Origin: Verminephrobacter eiseniae EF01-2
Lineage (GTDB): Bacteria; Pseudomonadota; Gammaproteobacteria; Burkholderiales; Burkholderiaceae_C
Assembly (NCBI RefSeq): GCF_000015565.1
Contig: NC_008786.1
Coordinates: forward strand, 4,018,501 to 4,082,500
Length of the DNA: 64,000 nucleotides
Reading direction: 5' to 3'
Shown here: positions 1-8,556 of the stretch, piece by piece
How positions within the stretch are numbered: the first letter of the stretch is position 1
How the letters are laid out: every line of letters begins with the position of its first letter
Position numbers and translations under genes: made by a program
Notes under the pieces: generated by a model
The model's database searches: none
What the model saw: only the letters and a program-made list of their open reading frames with translations
Told to the model about the DNA's origin: nothing

Positions 1-232
1 ACAGCGGCAGCAGCATGTCGCAAAAGCTGGCCATCATGCCGCCGTGCAGGATGTCCAGCGGGTTGACATGCCGCCGTTCGACGCGAAAGCCGAACTTGAC
101 CAGATCGCCCTGGCGCAGCCTGTACAGCGGCCCGATGTGGTGCATGTAGGGGCCGCCCGAGTCGGCCAGCGCCACGAAGCCGGGGGGAATCGGCGCGGGG
201 CCGGGCGGCGGGGTGTGCTGCTGCGTCGTCAT
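1..232 (-). CDS. PaaI-family thioesterase, cut by the left window edge
   Basis: The visible 77 N-terminal residues carry the hotdog-fold signature of PaaI-type acyl-CoA thioesterases: a segment reading HVNPLDILHGGMMASFCDM, in which the HGG and the start of the long central helix are typical. Family members hydrolyse small acyl-CoA thioesters in the cytoplasm; the substrate cannot be told here. The ATG (232-230) overlaps the stop codon of the upstream transglutaminase-like gene as ATGA, so the two are probably translationally coupled and cotranscribed. The C-terminal half lies outside the window. Confidence 0.8.
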   Translation of the reverse strand, partial: MTTQQHTPPPGPAPIPPGFVALADSGGPYMHHIGPLYRLRQGDLVKFGFRVERRHVNPLDILHGGMMASFCDMLLPL

Positions 233-906
233 TGCGTCTCCTGCTCCACATCGCGGGCAAAGTTGGCGCTCTGCAAGCTGTTGCCGGCGCTCAGCCAGTT
301 GCCGTACATGCGCCGGAAATCGGCCGTGATCTGCGCCAGGGGCAGGTCGTCGAATGTGCCGCGCTGGTTCACGTATTCCATATGGCGCTGGCCGGCCTTG
401 TCGAAGGGGTGGTAGATCGAATCGCTGCGTCCGTCGAAGGCCAGCGGCAGCAGCCCGAAGCGCTCGCACAGTTCGATGTTGAAGGCGGGCGTGGCCTTGA
501 CCCAGCGGCGGTCGAGCCAGATGTCGGTGTAGCCATGCCAGATGAAAAGGTCGGTCTGCATGGTCTGGCGCATGCGTTCGGTGCTCAGGTGGTTGCACAC
601 ATCGGCAAACCCCATGCGGGCCGGGATGCCCGCAGCGCGGCAGGCCGCCGTCAGCAAAGCCGCCTTGGGCACGCACCAGCCATGGCCATTGCCCAGCACG
701 CGGCTGGCCGCCATGCCTTCGGGCGACAGGTCGACGCGGTAAGGGTCGTAGCGAAAGCCGTCGCGCACGGCCAAATACAGGGCGACGGCGCGTTCGCGTT
801 CGCTGTCACCACGCGCATGCGCGTCGGCAAAGGCACGCACTGCGGGCGCATCGCTGTCGATCAGCGCGGTGGCGCGCAGGGTGGCGGGGGTGGGTTGGTC
901 GGTCAT
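229..906 (-). CDS. Transglutaminase-like cysteine protease-fold protein
   Basis: This 225-residue protein carries a transglutaminase-like core. A Cys sits in NGHGWCVPKAALLTAACR, a His in LFIWHGYTDIWLD, and an Asp in the WLDRRWVKATPAFN segment, giving the Cys-His-Asp triad order of the family. Bacterial members of this size act as peptidases or amidases of unknown substrate; no signal peptide is seen, so a cytoplasmic location is likely. It is the first gene of a two-gene unit, its stop overlapping the start of the thioesterase gene. No metabolic role can be assigned. Confidence 0.8.
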   Translation of the reverse strand: MTDQPTPATLRATALIDSDAPAVRAFADAHARGDSERERAVALYLAVRDGFRYDPYRVDLSPEGMAASRVLGNGHGWCVPKAALLTAACRAAGIPARMGFADVCNHLSTERMRQTMQTDLFIWHGYTDIWLDRRWVKATPAFNIELCERFGLLPLAFDGRSDSIYHPFDKAGQRHMEYVNQRGTFDDLPLAQITADFRRMYGNWLSAGNSLQSANFARDVEQETQ

Positions 907-1274
907 TGGACGAGTGGCGGGGTGTCAGTGGCGGGGGATGTCATGGCAGCGAATCCATGGGCGCCATTGTGCCGTGCCGGGTGCGGGCCGGGTTGCCCTG
1001 CGCAGGCCCGGCGCTTTGCCATTGCAGGGCCACTGCGCAGTCCATCAGGCCCACGGCCCGGAGCAGCCACCAAGGCACGCCTGACGCAGTGCCTGCCACG
1101 GCAGGTGGCCGATCATCATCGGGCACGAGAAGGCGCAGGTCTTTGGCCTTGCGCCTGTCCCTGGTCATTCAGCGGCCCTTGGTCCCTGGGGCCCTTGGCG
1201 TGTCATCACGGCAGGCGCCCTGCGGCGGCATGGCCCGATGGCGCTCTTGACGGTCTGGGCGCGCGGACGGGGCT
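907..1274. other. Intergenic region with no recognised gene
   Basis: This 368-bp stretch lies between the Fic gene (ending at 1275) and the transglutaminase gene (starting at 906), both on the minus strand. It is GC-rich. The short open frames in it have no convincing start, ribosome-binding site or protein character. It probably holds the promoter of the transglutaminase/thioesterase pair, but no clear -35/-10 could be picked. Confidence 0.4.
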
Positions 1275-2336
1275 TCATGCCGCATCCTTGGCCCCGGTGT
1301 GTTGCCACTTGGCGCCGCGCCCTTTGCCGGTGGGGGCGATCAGCCCTTGCGCCTTCATGCTGCGCAGCACCACGCGCACCATGTCGCGGCTGATGCCGGG
1401 GCAGGCGGCTTCGATCCCGGAAATCGAGAACGGCCGGTGGCGCGCAAGAATCTCGGCACGCACCCGCTCGCCTTTGGCGCCGCGCCCGCGCACTATGCTG
1501 CCAACGCGCTCTTCGAACTCCCCGTAGGCCCGCAGCAGCGCGCGCCAAAAGTAGTTCAGCCATGGGGCGACGTCGTGCCTGTCTTCGTGCCAGCCTTGCG
1601 CGCTGGCCTGCAGCGTCTCGCCGTAGCCCGCTTTCGCTTCCTCGAAGATGCGCTCCAGGCTGATGAAGCGGCCCACGGCGTAACCACAGTGGCTCAGCAA
1701 TTGCAGCGTCAGCAGCCGCGCCATGCGGCCGTTGCCATCCGGGAACGGGTGGATGCAGAAGAAATCGAGAATGGCCAGCGGCACCAGCACCAGCGGGTCG
1801 GCCCAATGCCGATCGAGCGCGCTGCGATGGCGCGCAACCATGTCCGACAGCACCATCGGCGCGCGGTGCGCGGCCACCGGGCGCCAGCGAATGCGCGCGT
1901 TGCCCTCCGCGCGGCGCTCGATGATGTCGTCGGCGGCGCTCTTCCAGTGCCCGCCGGGCTGCGCCCTGTAGCGGCACAAAATGCCGTGCAATTGCAAGAT
2001 GCCGGCCTCCGAGAAGGGCCTCTGCGCGCCGCTGTCATGGATCCAGCCCAGCGCATCGCGGTAGCCGGCCACTTCCTGCTCCGACCGGCTCCGGGGCGCG
2101 GCATTTTTGTGCAGCAGGGATTTCAGGCGCTGCGCACCGACCACCACGCCTTCGAGGCGGTTGGACGCTGCGGCGGACTCGGCGACGGCGATCTGGCGCA
2201 GGTCGCTCAAGACCTCGGGCGGCTGGGCCAGGTGGAACTGCTGCTTGCCCCGGTGCTCCCCCAGTGCGCGCAACATCGCCAGTTGCTGCCCATCGAAACG
2301 CAGTCTGGCGAGGTAGTCGGGAGAGAGCGATGGCAT
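1275..2336 (-). CDS. Fic-family protein (probable AMP transferase, class II)
   Basis: The 353-residue protein has a canonical Fic active-site motif, HPFPDGNGRMARLL, about two thirds of the way in. Fic enzymes with this motif transfer AMP from ATP to hydroxyl groups of target proteins. Near the N-terminus (about residue 60) is SNRLEG, matching the [S/T]xxxE[G/N] inhibitory helix, so it should be auto-inhibited (class II). The C-terminal third looks like a winged helix (SISGIEAACPGISRDMVRVVLRSMKAQGLI), as in Fic/DUF4172-type regulators. It appears monocistronic. An imperfect inverted repeat, GGGGT...ACCCC (2381-2406), lies 45-70 bp upstream and could be an operator. The physiological target is unknown. 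Confidence 0.88.
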   Translation of the reverse strand: MPSLSPDYLARLRFDGQQLAMLRALGEHRGKQQFHLAQPPEVLSDLRQIAVAESAAASNRLEGVVVGAQRLKSLLHKNAAPRSRSEQEVAGYRDALGWIHDSGAQRPFSEAGILQLHGILCRYRAQPGGHWKSAADDIIERRAEGNARIRWRPVAAHRAPMVLSDMVARHRSALDRHWADPLVLVPLAILDFFCIHPFPDGNGRMARLLTLQLLSHCGYAVGRFISLERIFEEAKAGYGETLQASAQGWHEDRHDVAPWLNYFWRALLRAYGEFEERVGSIVRGRGAKGERVRAEILARHRPFSISGIEAACPGISRDMVRVVLRSMKAQGLIAPTGKGRGAKWQHTGAKDAA

Positions 2337-2535
2337 GCAGCATCCTGGCAGCAGGAAATGCGCCCATGCTACTGAAAACAGGGGTGTATGAACAGATGAT
2401 TACCCCTATCTTCTGGCGGCCCCATTCCAACAGGGGCCGCAGGATTTCCAGCCGGGCTTCAGCCAGCAACTTCAGGGCGCCATTCGGTCGCGCAGAGGGA
2501 CGGGCTTGGCAGCGTGTCGAACGGACCGCCCTGCC

Positions 2536-2919
2536 TCAGCGATCACAGACCGCCGTCGGCAACACATGCAGCACATGCAGCGCCAGCGCCAGCACGCAGA
2601 CGCCGCCGCCGGCCAGCCCCAGGCGCCAGGCCCAGCGCAGGCTCGGCCCTGGCCACTGGTTCATCGACTGCGCCAACAGCCAGCCCAGCACCATCCACGA
2701 GGCCGGCACGAGTGCCACGCCGGCAGCCCATCCCGTGGCGACGGTGGCCGCCGCCGTTTGCAGCAGCACGGTGGCCAGTGCGACGGCCCATGCGCGTGGC
2801 CGTGCGCGGCGGGCGTCCGGGGCGCCGTTGCCCCAGGCGCGGGTGGGCACCGTCCGGGCCCAGTGGGTCAGCGCGACCAGGGAGGTCAGCGCGGCGCTGC
2901 CGCCGAGCAGTTCGTTCAC
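2536..2919 (-). CDS. Small membrane protein of siderophore-uptake operon (DUF3325-like)
   Basis: The 127-residue hydrophobic protein has about three predicted membrane segments, at its N-terminus, middle and C-terminus. It is the last gene of the TonB receptor/PepSY unit and its ATG overlaps the preceding stop by 4 bases (ATGA). Small inner-membrane proteins of the DUF3325/DUF3649 type are often found beside PepSY proteins in iron-siderophore loci, and position and size fit that group. No sequence motif proves it, so family membership is inferred from context. Confidence 0.6.
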   Translation of the reverse strand: MNELLGGSAALTSLVALTHWARTVPTRAWGNGAPDARRARPRAWAVALATVLLQTAAATVATGWAAGVALVPASWMVLGWLLAQSMNQWPGPSLRWAWRLGLAGGGVCVLALALHVLHVLPTAVCDR

Positions 2920-3773
2920 CGGCTCTCCTGCCGTTGGCGCATGGACGCCGGGCGGGCACGCAAGGAGCGCGTCCAGCCGCAGGCGCTGCCACAGGCGCTG
3001 TCACAGGCCGCGATGGCGCACAGGGCGGCTGCCGCCGGCCACTGCGCCAGCCCGGCTTTGAGCGCCAGGCCGCCATAGGCCAGCGCCGCCACGCCCCACA
3101 GCACGCTGCTGCTGCCCGGTGCCCAGGCCCGCAATGTGGCGCCCGGCAGTGCCATGAAGAACGCCAGCAGCAGGCCCAGCATGCCCGATGAGCGCGCCGG
3201 CTCGATGGCCACGATGTAGGCCAGCCGAAACGACTCCACGGCCAGCGCGCCCGTCAACCAAAAGGGCCAATGCGCCAGCACCGACGCGCAGCGCAGCGGC
3301 CCTCTGCGCCGCCCTGCGCTGCGCTGCGTGGTGTGCTGCGTGGTGTGATCCATGGCGTGGCCGATGGTCTGGCCCATGGCCGGGGCCGGCCCGTGCTGCG
3401 GCGTCTTGCGCCTGCCGGCATGCACCCGGCGGGGGCCGATGAAGGCGGCCAGTCCCAGACATGCCAGCCCCAGCGTTGCCATGCTCGCCAGCATGGCCGG
3501 CGCCAAGGCCGCGCCCCGCGCCAGGCCCACACCGCCGGCCAGCGCCAGCAGTGCAGCGGTGCCGCCCAGTGCAACCCGCCACAGCGCCAGCGGACGCAGT
3601 GCCAGGCTGGCCAGCGCGGACATCAGCAGCCACGCGCCGATGAGCGCCCACATGGGCCATGCGGGGCGCTGCGCCAGCGGGGCCAGCCAGGCCGGCGCCC
3701 ACAGGTGCAGCAAAACGGCCAGGCCGAGCGCTGCGGGCGTGCTGGCGTGCAGGGCCAGGAAGAATCCTTGCAT
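2916..3773 (-). CDS. Membrane protein of siderophore-uptake operon
   Basis: The 285-residue, Ala/Leu-rich protein has several membrane segments in two groups, about residues 5-110 and 165-250. They are separated by a His/Arg-rich linker containing repeats such as MGQTIGHAMDHTTQHTTQ. The two hydrophobic halves suggest a fusion of two small iron-uptake membrane proteins. It lies 15 bp downstream of the PepSY gene and overlaps the next gene by 4 bases, so all are one transcript. The His-rich linker might bind metal; that is speculation. No enzyme motif is visible. Confidence 0.6.
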   Translation of the reverse strand: MQGFFLALHASTPAALGLAVLLHLWAPAWLAPLAQRPAWPMWALIGAWLLMSALASLALRPLALWRVALGGTAALLALAGGVGLARGAALAPAMLASMATLGLACLGLAAFIGPRRVHAGRRKTPQHGPAPAMGQTIGHAMDHTTQHTTQRSAGRRRGPLRCASVLAHWPFWLTGALAVESFRLAYIVAIEPARSSGMLGLLLAFFMALPGATLRAWAPGSSSVLWGVAALAYGGLALKAGLAQWPAAAALCAIAACDSACGSACGWTRSLRARPASMRQRQESR

Positions 3774-3788
3774 GACAGGCGCGCGCCG

Positions 3789-4952
3789 TCACCCGGCCAC
3801 CGGCGGGCCATGCGCCGGCGCCGCAACCCGGGCCTGGGCTGCGCGCTGGCGCTGCTGGCGCATATCGAGCCAGATCAGCGTGCCGGAGAGCGCCAGCAGC
3901 GCGGCCGACAGGCCCAGCATGAAGTACAGCCACTTGAGCGCGAGGCCGCCGAAGTCGCCAAAGTGCAGCGGCTCCATCAGGCTGTCGACCTGCGACCAAA
4001 AGCCCCGGGAGCGCGGGTCGCGCAGGTTTTTCAACAGGCCCGTGGCCGCGTCGAACTCCACCCGCGCCGTGCTGCCCAGGTGGTTGTCGAGATGGCCGCC
4101 AAAGCCCACTTCGGCGGTGCTGCTGCCCCAGCGGCGCAGCGACACCTGGCGCGTCCGCAGCCCCGGAACCGCCCGCTGCGCTGCGGCGTGCAATGCATCG
4201 AGCGATGGCATGCTTGCCGCAATGGCGGCAGCGGCGGCGGCGGCACTCTGGCGCGCGGCGGCGCTGGCCATGCTCTCGGCAGCGGTGCCCAGGCTCAGGT
4301 ATTGGTAGCCGCGCTCGAACAACGGTGCCAGGCCCATCCACGCGCCCGTCGTGGCGATCAGCAGATGAAAGCCCAGGCCCCAGATGCCGGTGCATTTGTG
4401 CAGGTCCGACAGCACCACGCGCGGGCTGCGCCCCCAGCGCTGCGTGAACAGTTCGGCCAGGATCTTGCGGTGGATGACGATGCCCGTGCCGATCAGCACC
4501 AGCATCACCGCGCCCAGGAACCCCACGATGGTGCGCGGCCCGAAAAACAGAAACACATGCAGCATGCGCAGGAACTGGCCGAGCTGGTTGTCCACCGGGC
4601 CGACCACGGCGCCGCTGTCCGAGCGCAGGGCCACCTTGGTGCGCCTGTGGGCCGGGGTGCCAGGCTCGCGCACCCAGGCAAAGTAGTTCGGGTTGACGGC
4701 ATCGGGCAGCGCAATCGACTCCACCGTGGCGCCGGGGTAGCGCTGGTGCAACTGCGCCAGCACGGTGTCGAGCGGCGCCGGCCGCTCCGATCGGGGCAGG
4801 CGGGCCAGTGACGGGTTGGCCCACAGGTCGATCTCATGCCTGAAGACCAGCACCGCGCCCGACAAGCAAACGATGAACAGCAGCAGGCCGGTGACGATGC
4901 CCGCCCAGGAGTGCAGTACCGACAGGCGGCCGAGCGTGCGCGGGGCGGGCAT
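3789..4952 (-). CDS. PepSY-associated transmembrane protein (siderophore reductase-like)
   Basis: The 387-residue protein begins MPAPRTLGRLSVLHSWAG, has a first membrane helix (GIVTGLLLFIVCLSGAVLVF), then a periplasmic stretch with the PepSY pattern, two central helices and a C-terminal helix. Such four-helix PepSY proteins sit in the inner membrane and are thought to reduce or release iron from siderophores after TonB-dependent import. The ATG at 4952 is 11 bp after the receptor stop. An Ala-rich run (about residues 215-235) is unusual but near-neutral. The pairing with the TonB receptor is the strongest evidence for the role. Confidence 0.82.
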   Translation of the reverse strand: MPAPRTLGRLSVLHSWAGIVTGLLLFIVCLSGAVLVFRHEIDLWANPSLARLPRSERPAPLDTVLAQLHQRYPGATVESIALPDAVNPNYFAWVREPGTPAHRRTKVALRSDSGAVVGPVDNQLGQFLRMLHVFLFFGPRTIVGFLGAVMLVLIGTGIVIHRKILAELFTQRWGRSPRVVLSDLHKCTGIWGLGFHLLIATTGAWMGLAPLFERGYQYLSLGTAAESMASAAARQSAAAAAAAIAASMPSLDALHAAAQRAVPGLRTRQVSLRRWGSSTAEVGFGGHLDNHLGSTARVEFDAATGLLKNLRDPRSRGFWSQVDSLMEPLHFGDFGGLALKWLYFMLGLSAALLALSGTLIWLDMRQQRQRAAQARVAAPAHGPPVAG

Positions 4953-4963
4953 CGGTGCGGCTT

Positions 4964-7135
4964 TCAAAAGAAGTATGTCAGGCCCACGCTGACGCTGCGC
5001 GGTGCGGCCGGCGACACCACATTGGCATTGATTGCGCCGTCGTAATACGCCCGGTCGAACAGGTTCTTGACCCCGGCCGTCACACGGTAGTCCTGGCCGG
5101 CGTAGCTGATCGAGGCATCGGCCACGAAGTACGCCGGCAGCGTGAACGGGTAGGAGCCGATCTGCTCGCTCACGTAGCGCCCGCCCAGGCCCAGCGTGAC
5201 GCGCTGGTACTGCGCCAGTTGGTAGTTGGCCCAGGCCGCGACTGTGTGGCGTGGCGTGAGGTTCAGCGGCCGGCCGACGATGGCGGCGTTGTTGTCGCGC
5301 GTGACCCGGGCCTGCGTCCAGGTGTAGGCGCCGCTCAGTTTCACGCCGCGCTGCAGGTCGGCGCCCAGTTCCACCTCCAGGCCACGGGCGCGCTGCGCGC
5401 CGGTCTGCACCCGGTGGCCGGTGTGCGCCGGGTCGGCGGTGCCGACGTTCTCGCGCACCAGGTCGAACAGGGCCAGCGCGCCGGTCATCCGGCCACCGAT
5501 GGCCTGGTACTTCAGGCCGGCTTCCCACTGCTTGCCGGTTTCGGGCACGAAGGGCTGGCCCTCGAACGTCAGCCCCGACACCGGCAGGAACGACTCGCCA
5601 TAGCTGGCGTAGGTGGCCCAGCCGGGCTTGAATTCGTGCACCAGCCCGGCCGATAGCGTGGTGGCGCTGTCCTTTTGCCGCGTCTGCACGTCCTTCACGC
5701 GGTCGTCGATGTGGTTCATCGAAGCGTCGCGGCGCAAGCCCAGCAGCGCCGTCCAACCCGGCCCGAACTTGATCTGGTCTTGGGCATACAGACCCGCCAC
5801 GGTGAGCTTGGCCGGCGCATCGCCGGTGGGGGTCGCGGGGCAGGTGGTCGCCATGCCGTAGCGGGGCGCGAACAAATCCAGCGCGCCGATGCGGCAGACA
5901 CGGCGGATGAACCGGCTGTGGCCGCTGCGCAGATCCAGCCCCGTGACCAGTTGGTGCTGCATGCCCAGGGCCGCAAAGCGCGACAGCAGCGAGGTGTCGG
6001 TGGCCAGGATGTCGTAGTCCATCGACTGGCGCGAAGCCTCGCGGTTTTGCAGCCGCATGTCCGCTTGCAGGGCCTGGTTCGAGATGAAGTGGCCCGTGCC
6101 TTGCTGGCTTTCGTAGCGCAGGTTCTGGCGCAGCACCATGGCGGGCGTGAACCGGTGTTCCAGCGTATAGCCCAAGGTGCTGCTTTGCACGTCGTAGGCG
6201 CCAAAGCCGGGGTCGCCGGTGAACAGCGTGCGCGGCAGCCTGCCGTTGGGGTTGGGCAGCACCGTGCCGTAGGGCGACAGGCCCTGCTGGCGCAGCCACT
6301 GGCTGCGGTTGTAGGTGGCAAACAGCACCCCGTCGGTCCGGGGGCCGGCATCGAGCGCGAGCGAGGCGGCCAGCCAGCGGTCCTTGCGGTAGACGAAGTC
6401 CGTCGGGTCGCCGCTGTCGGAAACCTGCGCGTTGATGCGCAGCGCGGTCTTGCCGGATTCGGCCAGCGGCCGGTTCACGTCGGCCTGCAGCGTGCGCAAA
6501 CCAAAGCTGCCCAGCACGACGCCGACCTCGCTGATCGCCTGCGTGCCGGGCCGCTTGCTCACGGCGTTGATGATGCCGCCGGGCTGCACCTGGCCATAGA
6601 GCACCGAGGCGGCGCCCTTGAGCACTTCGAAGCGCTCGTAGCCATAGGGTTGCAGCTTGGCCCACATGCCGGTGTTTTGCACCAGGCCGTCCACCAGGAC
6701 GGATTCGGTGGAGCGAAAGCCGCGGATGTGGATGTCGTCAAACCCCCGGCGGCCGAAGTTGACCGGGCTTACGCCCGCCACGGTCTGCAGCGCCTGCTGC
6801 AAGTTGGTGATCTGGCGCGACTCCATCTGCTCGCGCGTGACCACGCTCACGGACTGCGGCGTTTCCAGGCGCCGCATGGGGGCCTTGCCCGCCGTCTGCG
6901 CCTGGTCAGGCGCAAAGCCCATGCCATTGTCGGTGTCGGCGCTGATGCGCACCTCCTGCAACCGGGGTGGTGTCGTGGCAGAGGCTTCGGTCGCTGTTTC
7001 GGTCGCCGTTTGTGCCGGCGCGGCCTGCGCCAGGCACAGTGCCAGCGGCGCAACGGCAAGGCGCCACGCCTTGCCGGCGGCCAGGCGCCACGCCTTGCCG
7101 GTGGCAAGGGGCTGATGTCGGGGGTGAGAAGGCAT
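4964..7135 (-). CDS. TonB-dependent siderophore receptor
   Basis: The 723-residue outer-membrane receptor has a signal peptide ending in CLAQAAPAQT and a plug domain containing TPQSVSVVTREQMESRQI and the VDGLVQNTG segment. A 22-strand barrel is expected, and the chain ends in SVSVGLTYFF with the usual terminal Phe. It should bind a ferric siderophore and import it using TonB/ExbB/ExbD. There is no N-terminal signalling (STN) domain. The start at 7135 gives a proper signal peptide; the frame continues upstream without one. The signal peptide contains a duplicated GKAWRLA unit (24-bp tandem repeat at 7055-7102). A Fur-like site lies about 270 bp upstream. Confidence 0.92.
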   Translation of the reverse strand: MPSHPRHQPLATGKAWRLAAGKAWRLAVAPLALCLAQAAPAQTATETATEASATTPPRLQEVRISADTDNGMGFAPDQAQTAGKAPMRRLETPQSVSVVTREQMESRQITNLQQALQTVAGVSPVNFGRRGFDDIHIRGFRSTESVLVDGLVQNTGMWAKLQPYGYERFEVLKGAASVLYGQVQPGGIINAVSKRPGTQAISEVGVVLGSFGLRTLQADVNRPLAESGKTALRINAQVSDSGDPTDFVYRKDRWLAASLALDAGPRTDGVLFATYNRSQWLRQQGLSPYGTVLPNPNGRLPRTLFTGDPGFGAYDVQSSTLGYTLEHRFTPAMVLRQNLRYESQQGTGHFISNQALQADMRLQNREASRQSMDYDILATDTSLLSRFAALGMQHQLVTGLDLRSGHSRFIRRVCRIGALDLFAPRYGMATTCPATPTGDAPAKLTVAGLYAQDQIKFGPGWTALLGLRRDASMNHIDDRVKDVQTRQKDSATTLSAGLVHEFKPGWATYASYGESFLPVSGLTFEGQPFVPETGKQWEAGLKYQAIGGRMTGALALFDLVRENVGTADPAHTGHRVQTGAQRARGLEVELGADLQRGVKLSGAYTWTQARVTRDNNAAIVGRPLNLTPRHTVAAWANYQLAQYQRVTLGLGGRYVSEQIGSYPFTLPAYFVADASISYAGQDYRVTAGVKNLFDRAYYDGAINANVVSPAAPRSVSVGLTYFF

Positions 7136-7402
7136 GCAAGTTCCGTGGAAGAAGCAAGGGTCAAAAAAATCGGGCGCTCCAACGCCCCGAGGGGGAAAAG
7201 CGGTTCGGTCGAGCCGTGCCGGTGCATGCGCCGACACCAAACCCGGGCGCTGGCCGACCGGCACCATGAACGTCACGCCGGTGGTCGGCCGTGGCGTGAC
7301 GGGCAGGCTGCCGGGGTCGGCGCCCAAGCGATCGGCAATGCCGTGCGACCTGGGCGTTGGCTGGCGTTTTTCCGGACGCTGGCTGGCAAGATGTCGCATT
7401 GT

Positions 7403-7421
7403 AATGCGAATTGTTCTTGTT
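7403..7421 (-). promoter_or_regulatory. Possible Fur box upstream of the receptor operon
   Basis: The sequence AATGCGAATTGTTCTTGTT resembles Fur-binding sites seen ahead of betaproteobacterial TonB receptors (AATGCGAATNNTTCTCATT pattern). It lies between the divergent receptor and ABC-transporter genes, about 270 bp from the receptor start and 175 bp from the transporter start. Iron repression of the receptor unit is the expected effect. Similarity is partial and no transcription start was mapped. Confidence 0.45.
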
Positions 7422-7596
7422 TGTATCGGACGACTTTCCGTGGCCTCTTTCTTGCTCGGTGTTGGCGCCTGCCAGGTGCGTCGGCGGCACCATGGTCAAC
7501 CTGTATAGACAGGAATACACTGGCAGTCATCATGCCCGCGCCGGCGCGCGCCAGCGCGGGCGGGCAACGCAATTTTTCTTCAGACAGGAGCAGATG

Positions 7597-8556
7597 ATGA
7601 GCAGATCGGTTGTGAAATGGCTGGTGCTGGCCGCAGCATGCGTGCCGGGTCTGGCCGCACAGGCGCAGGCGCAAAACACCAAACTGGTGCTGGGCATGTC
7701 CGGCTGGACGGGCTTTGCGCCGCTGACGCTGGCCGACAAGGCGGGCCTTTTCAGCAAGCATGGCCTGGATGTGGAGATCAAGATGATTGCGCAAAAGGAC
7801 CGCCATCTGGCCCTGGCCGCCAAGTCGATTCAGTGCGCTGCGACCACGGTCGAGACCCATGTGGCCTGGAATGCCAACGGCGTGCCCATCGTGCAGATTT
7901 TTCAGACGGACAAGTCCTACGGCGCCGACGGCCTGGCGGTGCGCGGCGATATCAAGGGCTTTGCCGATCTGCGCGGCAAGACCATTGGCGTGGATGCGCC
8001 GGGCACCGCGCCTTTCTTTGGCCTGGCCTGGATGCTCAGCAAGAACGGCATGACGCTCAAGGATGTCAAGCTCACCACGCTGTCGCCCCAGGCTGCGGCC
8101 CAGGCTTTCGTGACCGGGCAAGGCGATGCGGCGATGACCTACGAGCCGTATCTTTCCACCGTGCGCGACAACCCGGCTGCGGGCAAGATTTTGGCCACCA
8201 CGCTCGACTATCCGATGGTGATCGACACGGTCGGCTGCGACCCCGCCTGGCTCAAGGCCAACCCCCGGGCCGCACAGGCGCTGGCCGATTCCTATTTTGC
8301 GGCGCTGGACATGATCCGGGCCGATCCCGCCAAGTCCAACGACATCATGGGCGCGGCGGTCAAGCAGACGGGCGCACAGTTTGCCCGGTCGGCGTCGTTT
8401 TTGCGCTGGCAGGATCGGGCCGCGAACCAGCGGTTTTTCGCCGGCGAGCTGACCGCGTTCATGAAGGACGCCACGGCCATCTTGCTGGCGACCGGCATCA
8501 TCCACAAAGCGCCGGATGATCTGGCCGCGCTGTTCGACGCACGCTTCGTGCAATGA
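7597..8556 (+). CDS. ABC transporter substrate-binding protein (NitT/TauT type) of the hut cluster
   Basis: The protein of about 319 residues has a signal peptide (VVKWLVLAAACVPGLAAQAQA) and a type 2 periplasmic binding fold of the NMT1/SsuA kind, with LVLGMSGWTGFAPLTLADKA at the mature N-terminus. GGAG at 7587-7590 is spaced 6 bases from the ATG at 7597; an ATG three bases earlier is possible. It is followed by a permease and an ATPase, each overlapping by ATGA, and then by hutC-hutG. That context suggests uptake of histidine, urocanate or a related imidazole; the ligand itself is not shown by sequence. Confidence 0.88.
   Translation: MSRSVVKWLVLAAACVPGLAAQAQAQNTKLVLGMSGWTGFAPLTLADKAGLFSKHGLDVEIKMIAQKDRHLALAAKSIQCAATTVETHVAWNANGVPIVQIFQTDKSYGADGLAVRGDIKGFADLRGKTIGVDAPGTAPFFGLAWMLSKNGMTLKDVKLTTLSPQAAAQAFVTGQGDAAMTYEPYLSTVRDNPAAGKILATTLDYPMVIDTVGCDPAWLKANPRAAQALADSYFAALDMIRADPAKSNDIMGAAVKQTGAQFARSASFLRWQDRAANQRFFAGELTAFMKDATAILLATGIIHKAPDDLAALFDARFVQ

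Noticed and set aside
3789..6665. A 958-codon open frame on the minus strand across the receptor gene.
   Set aside because: Its first half is a shadow of the TonB receptor in another frame; only the part from 4952 is real (PepSY protein).
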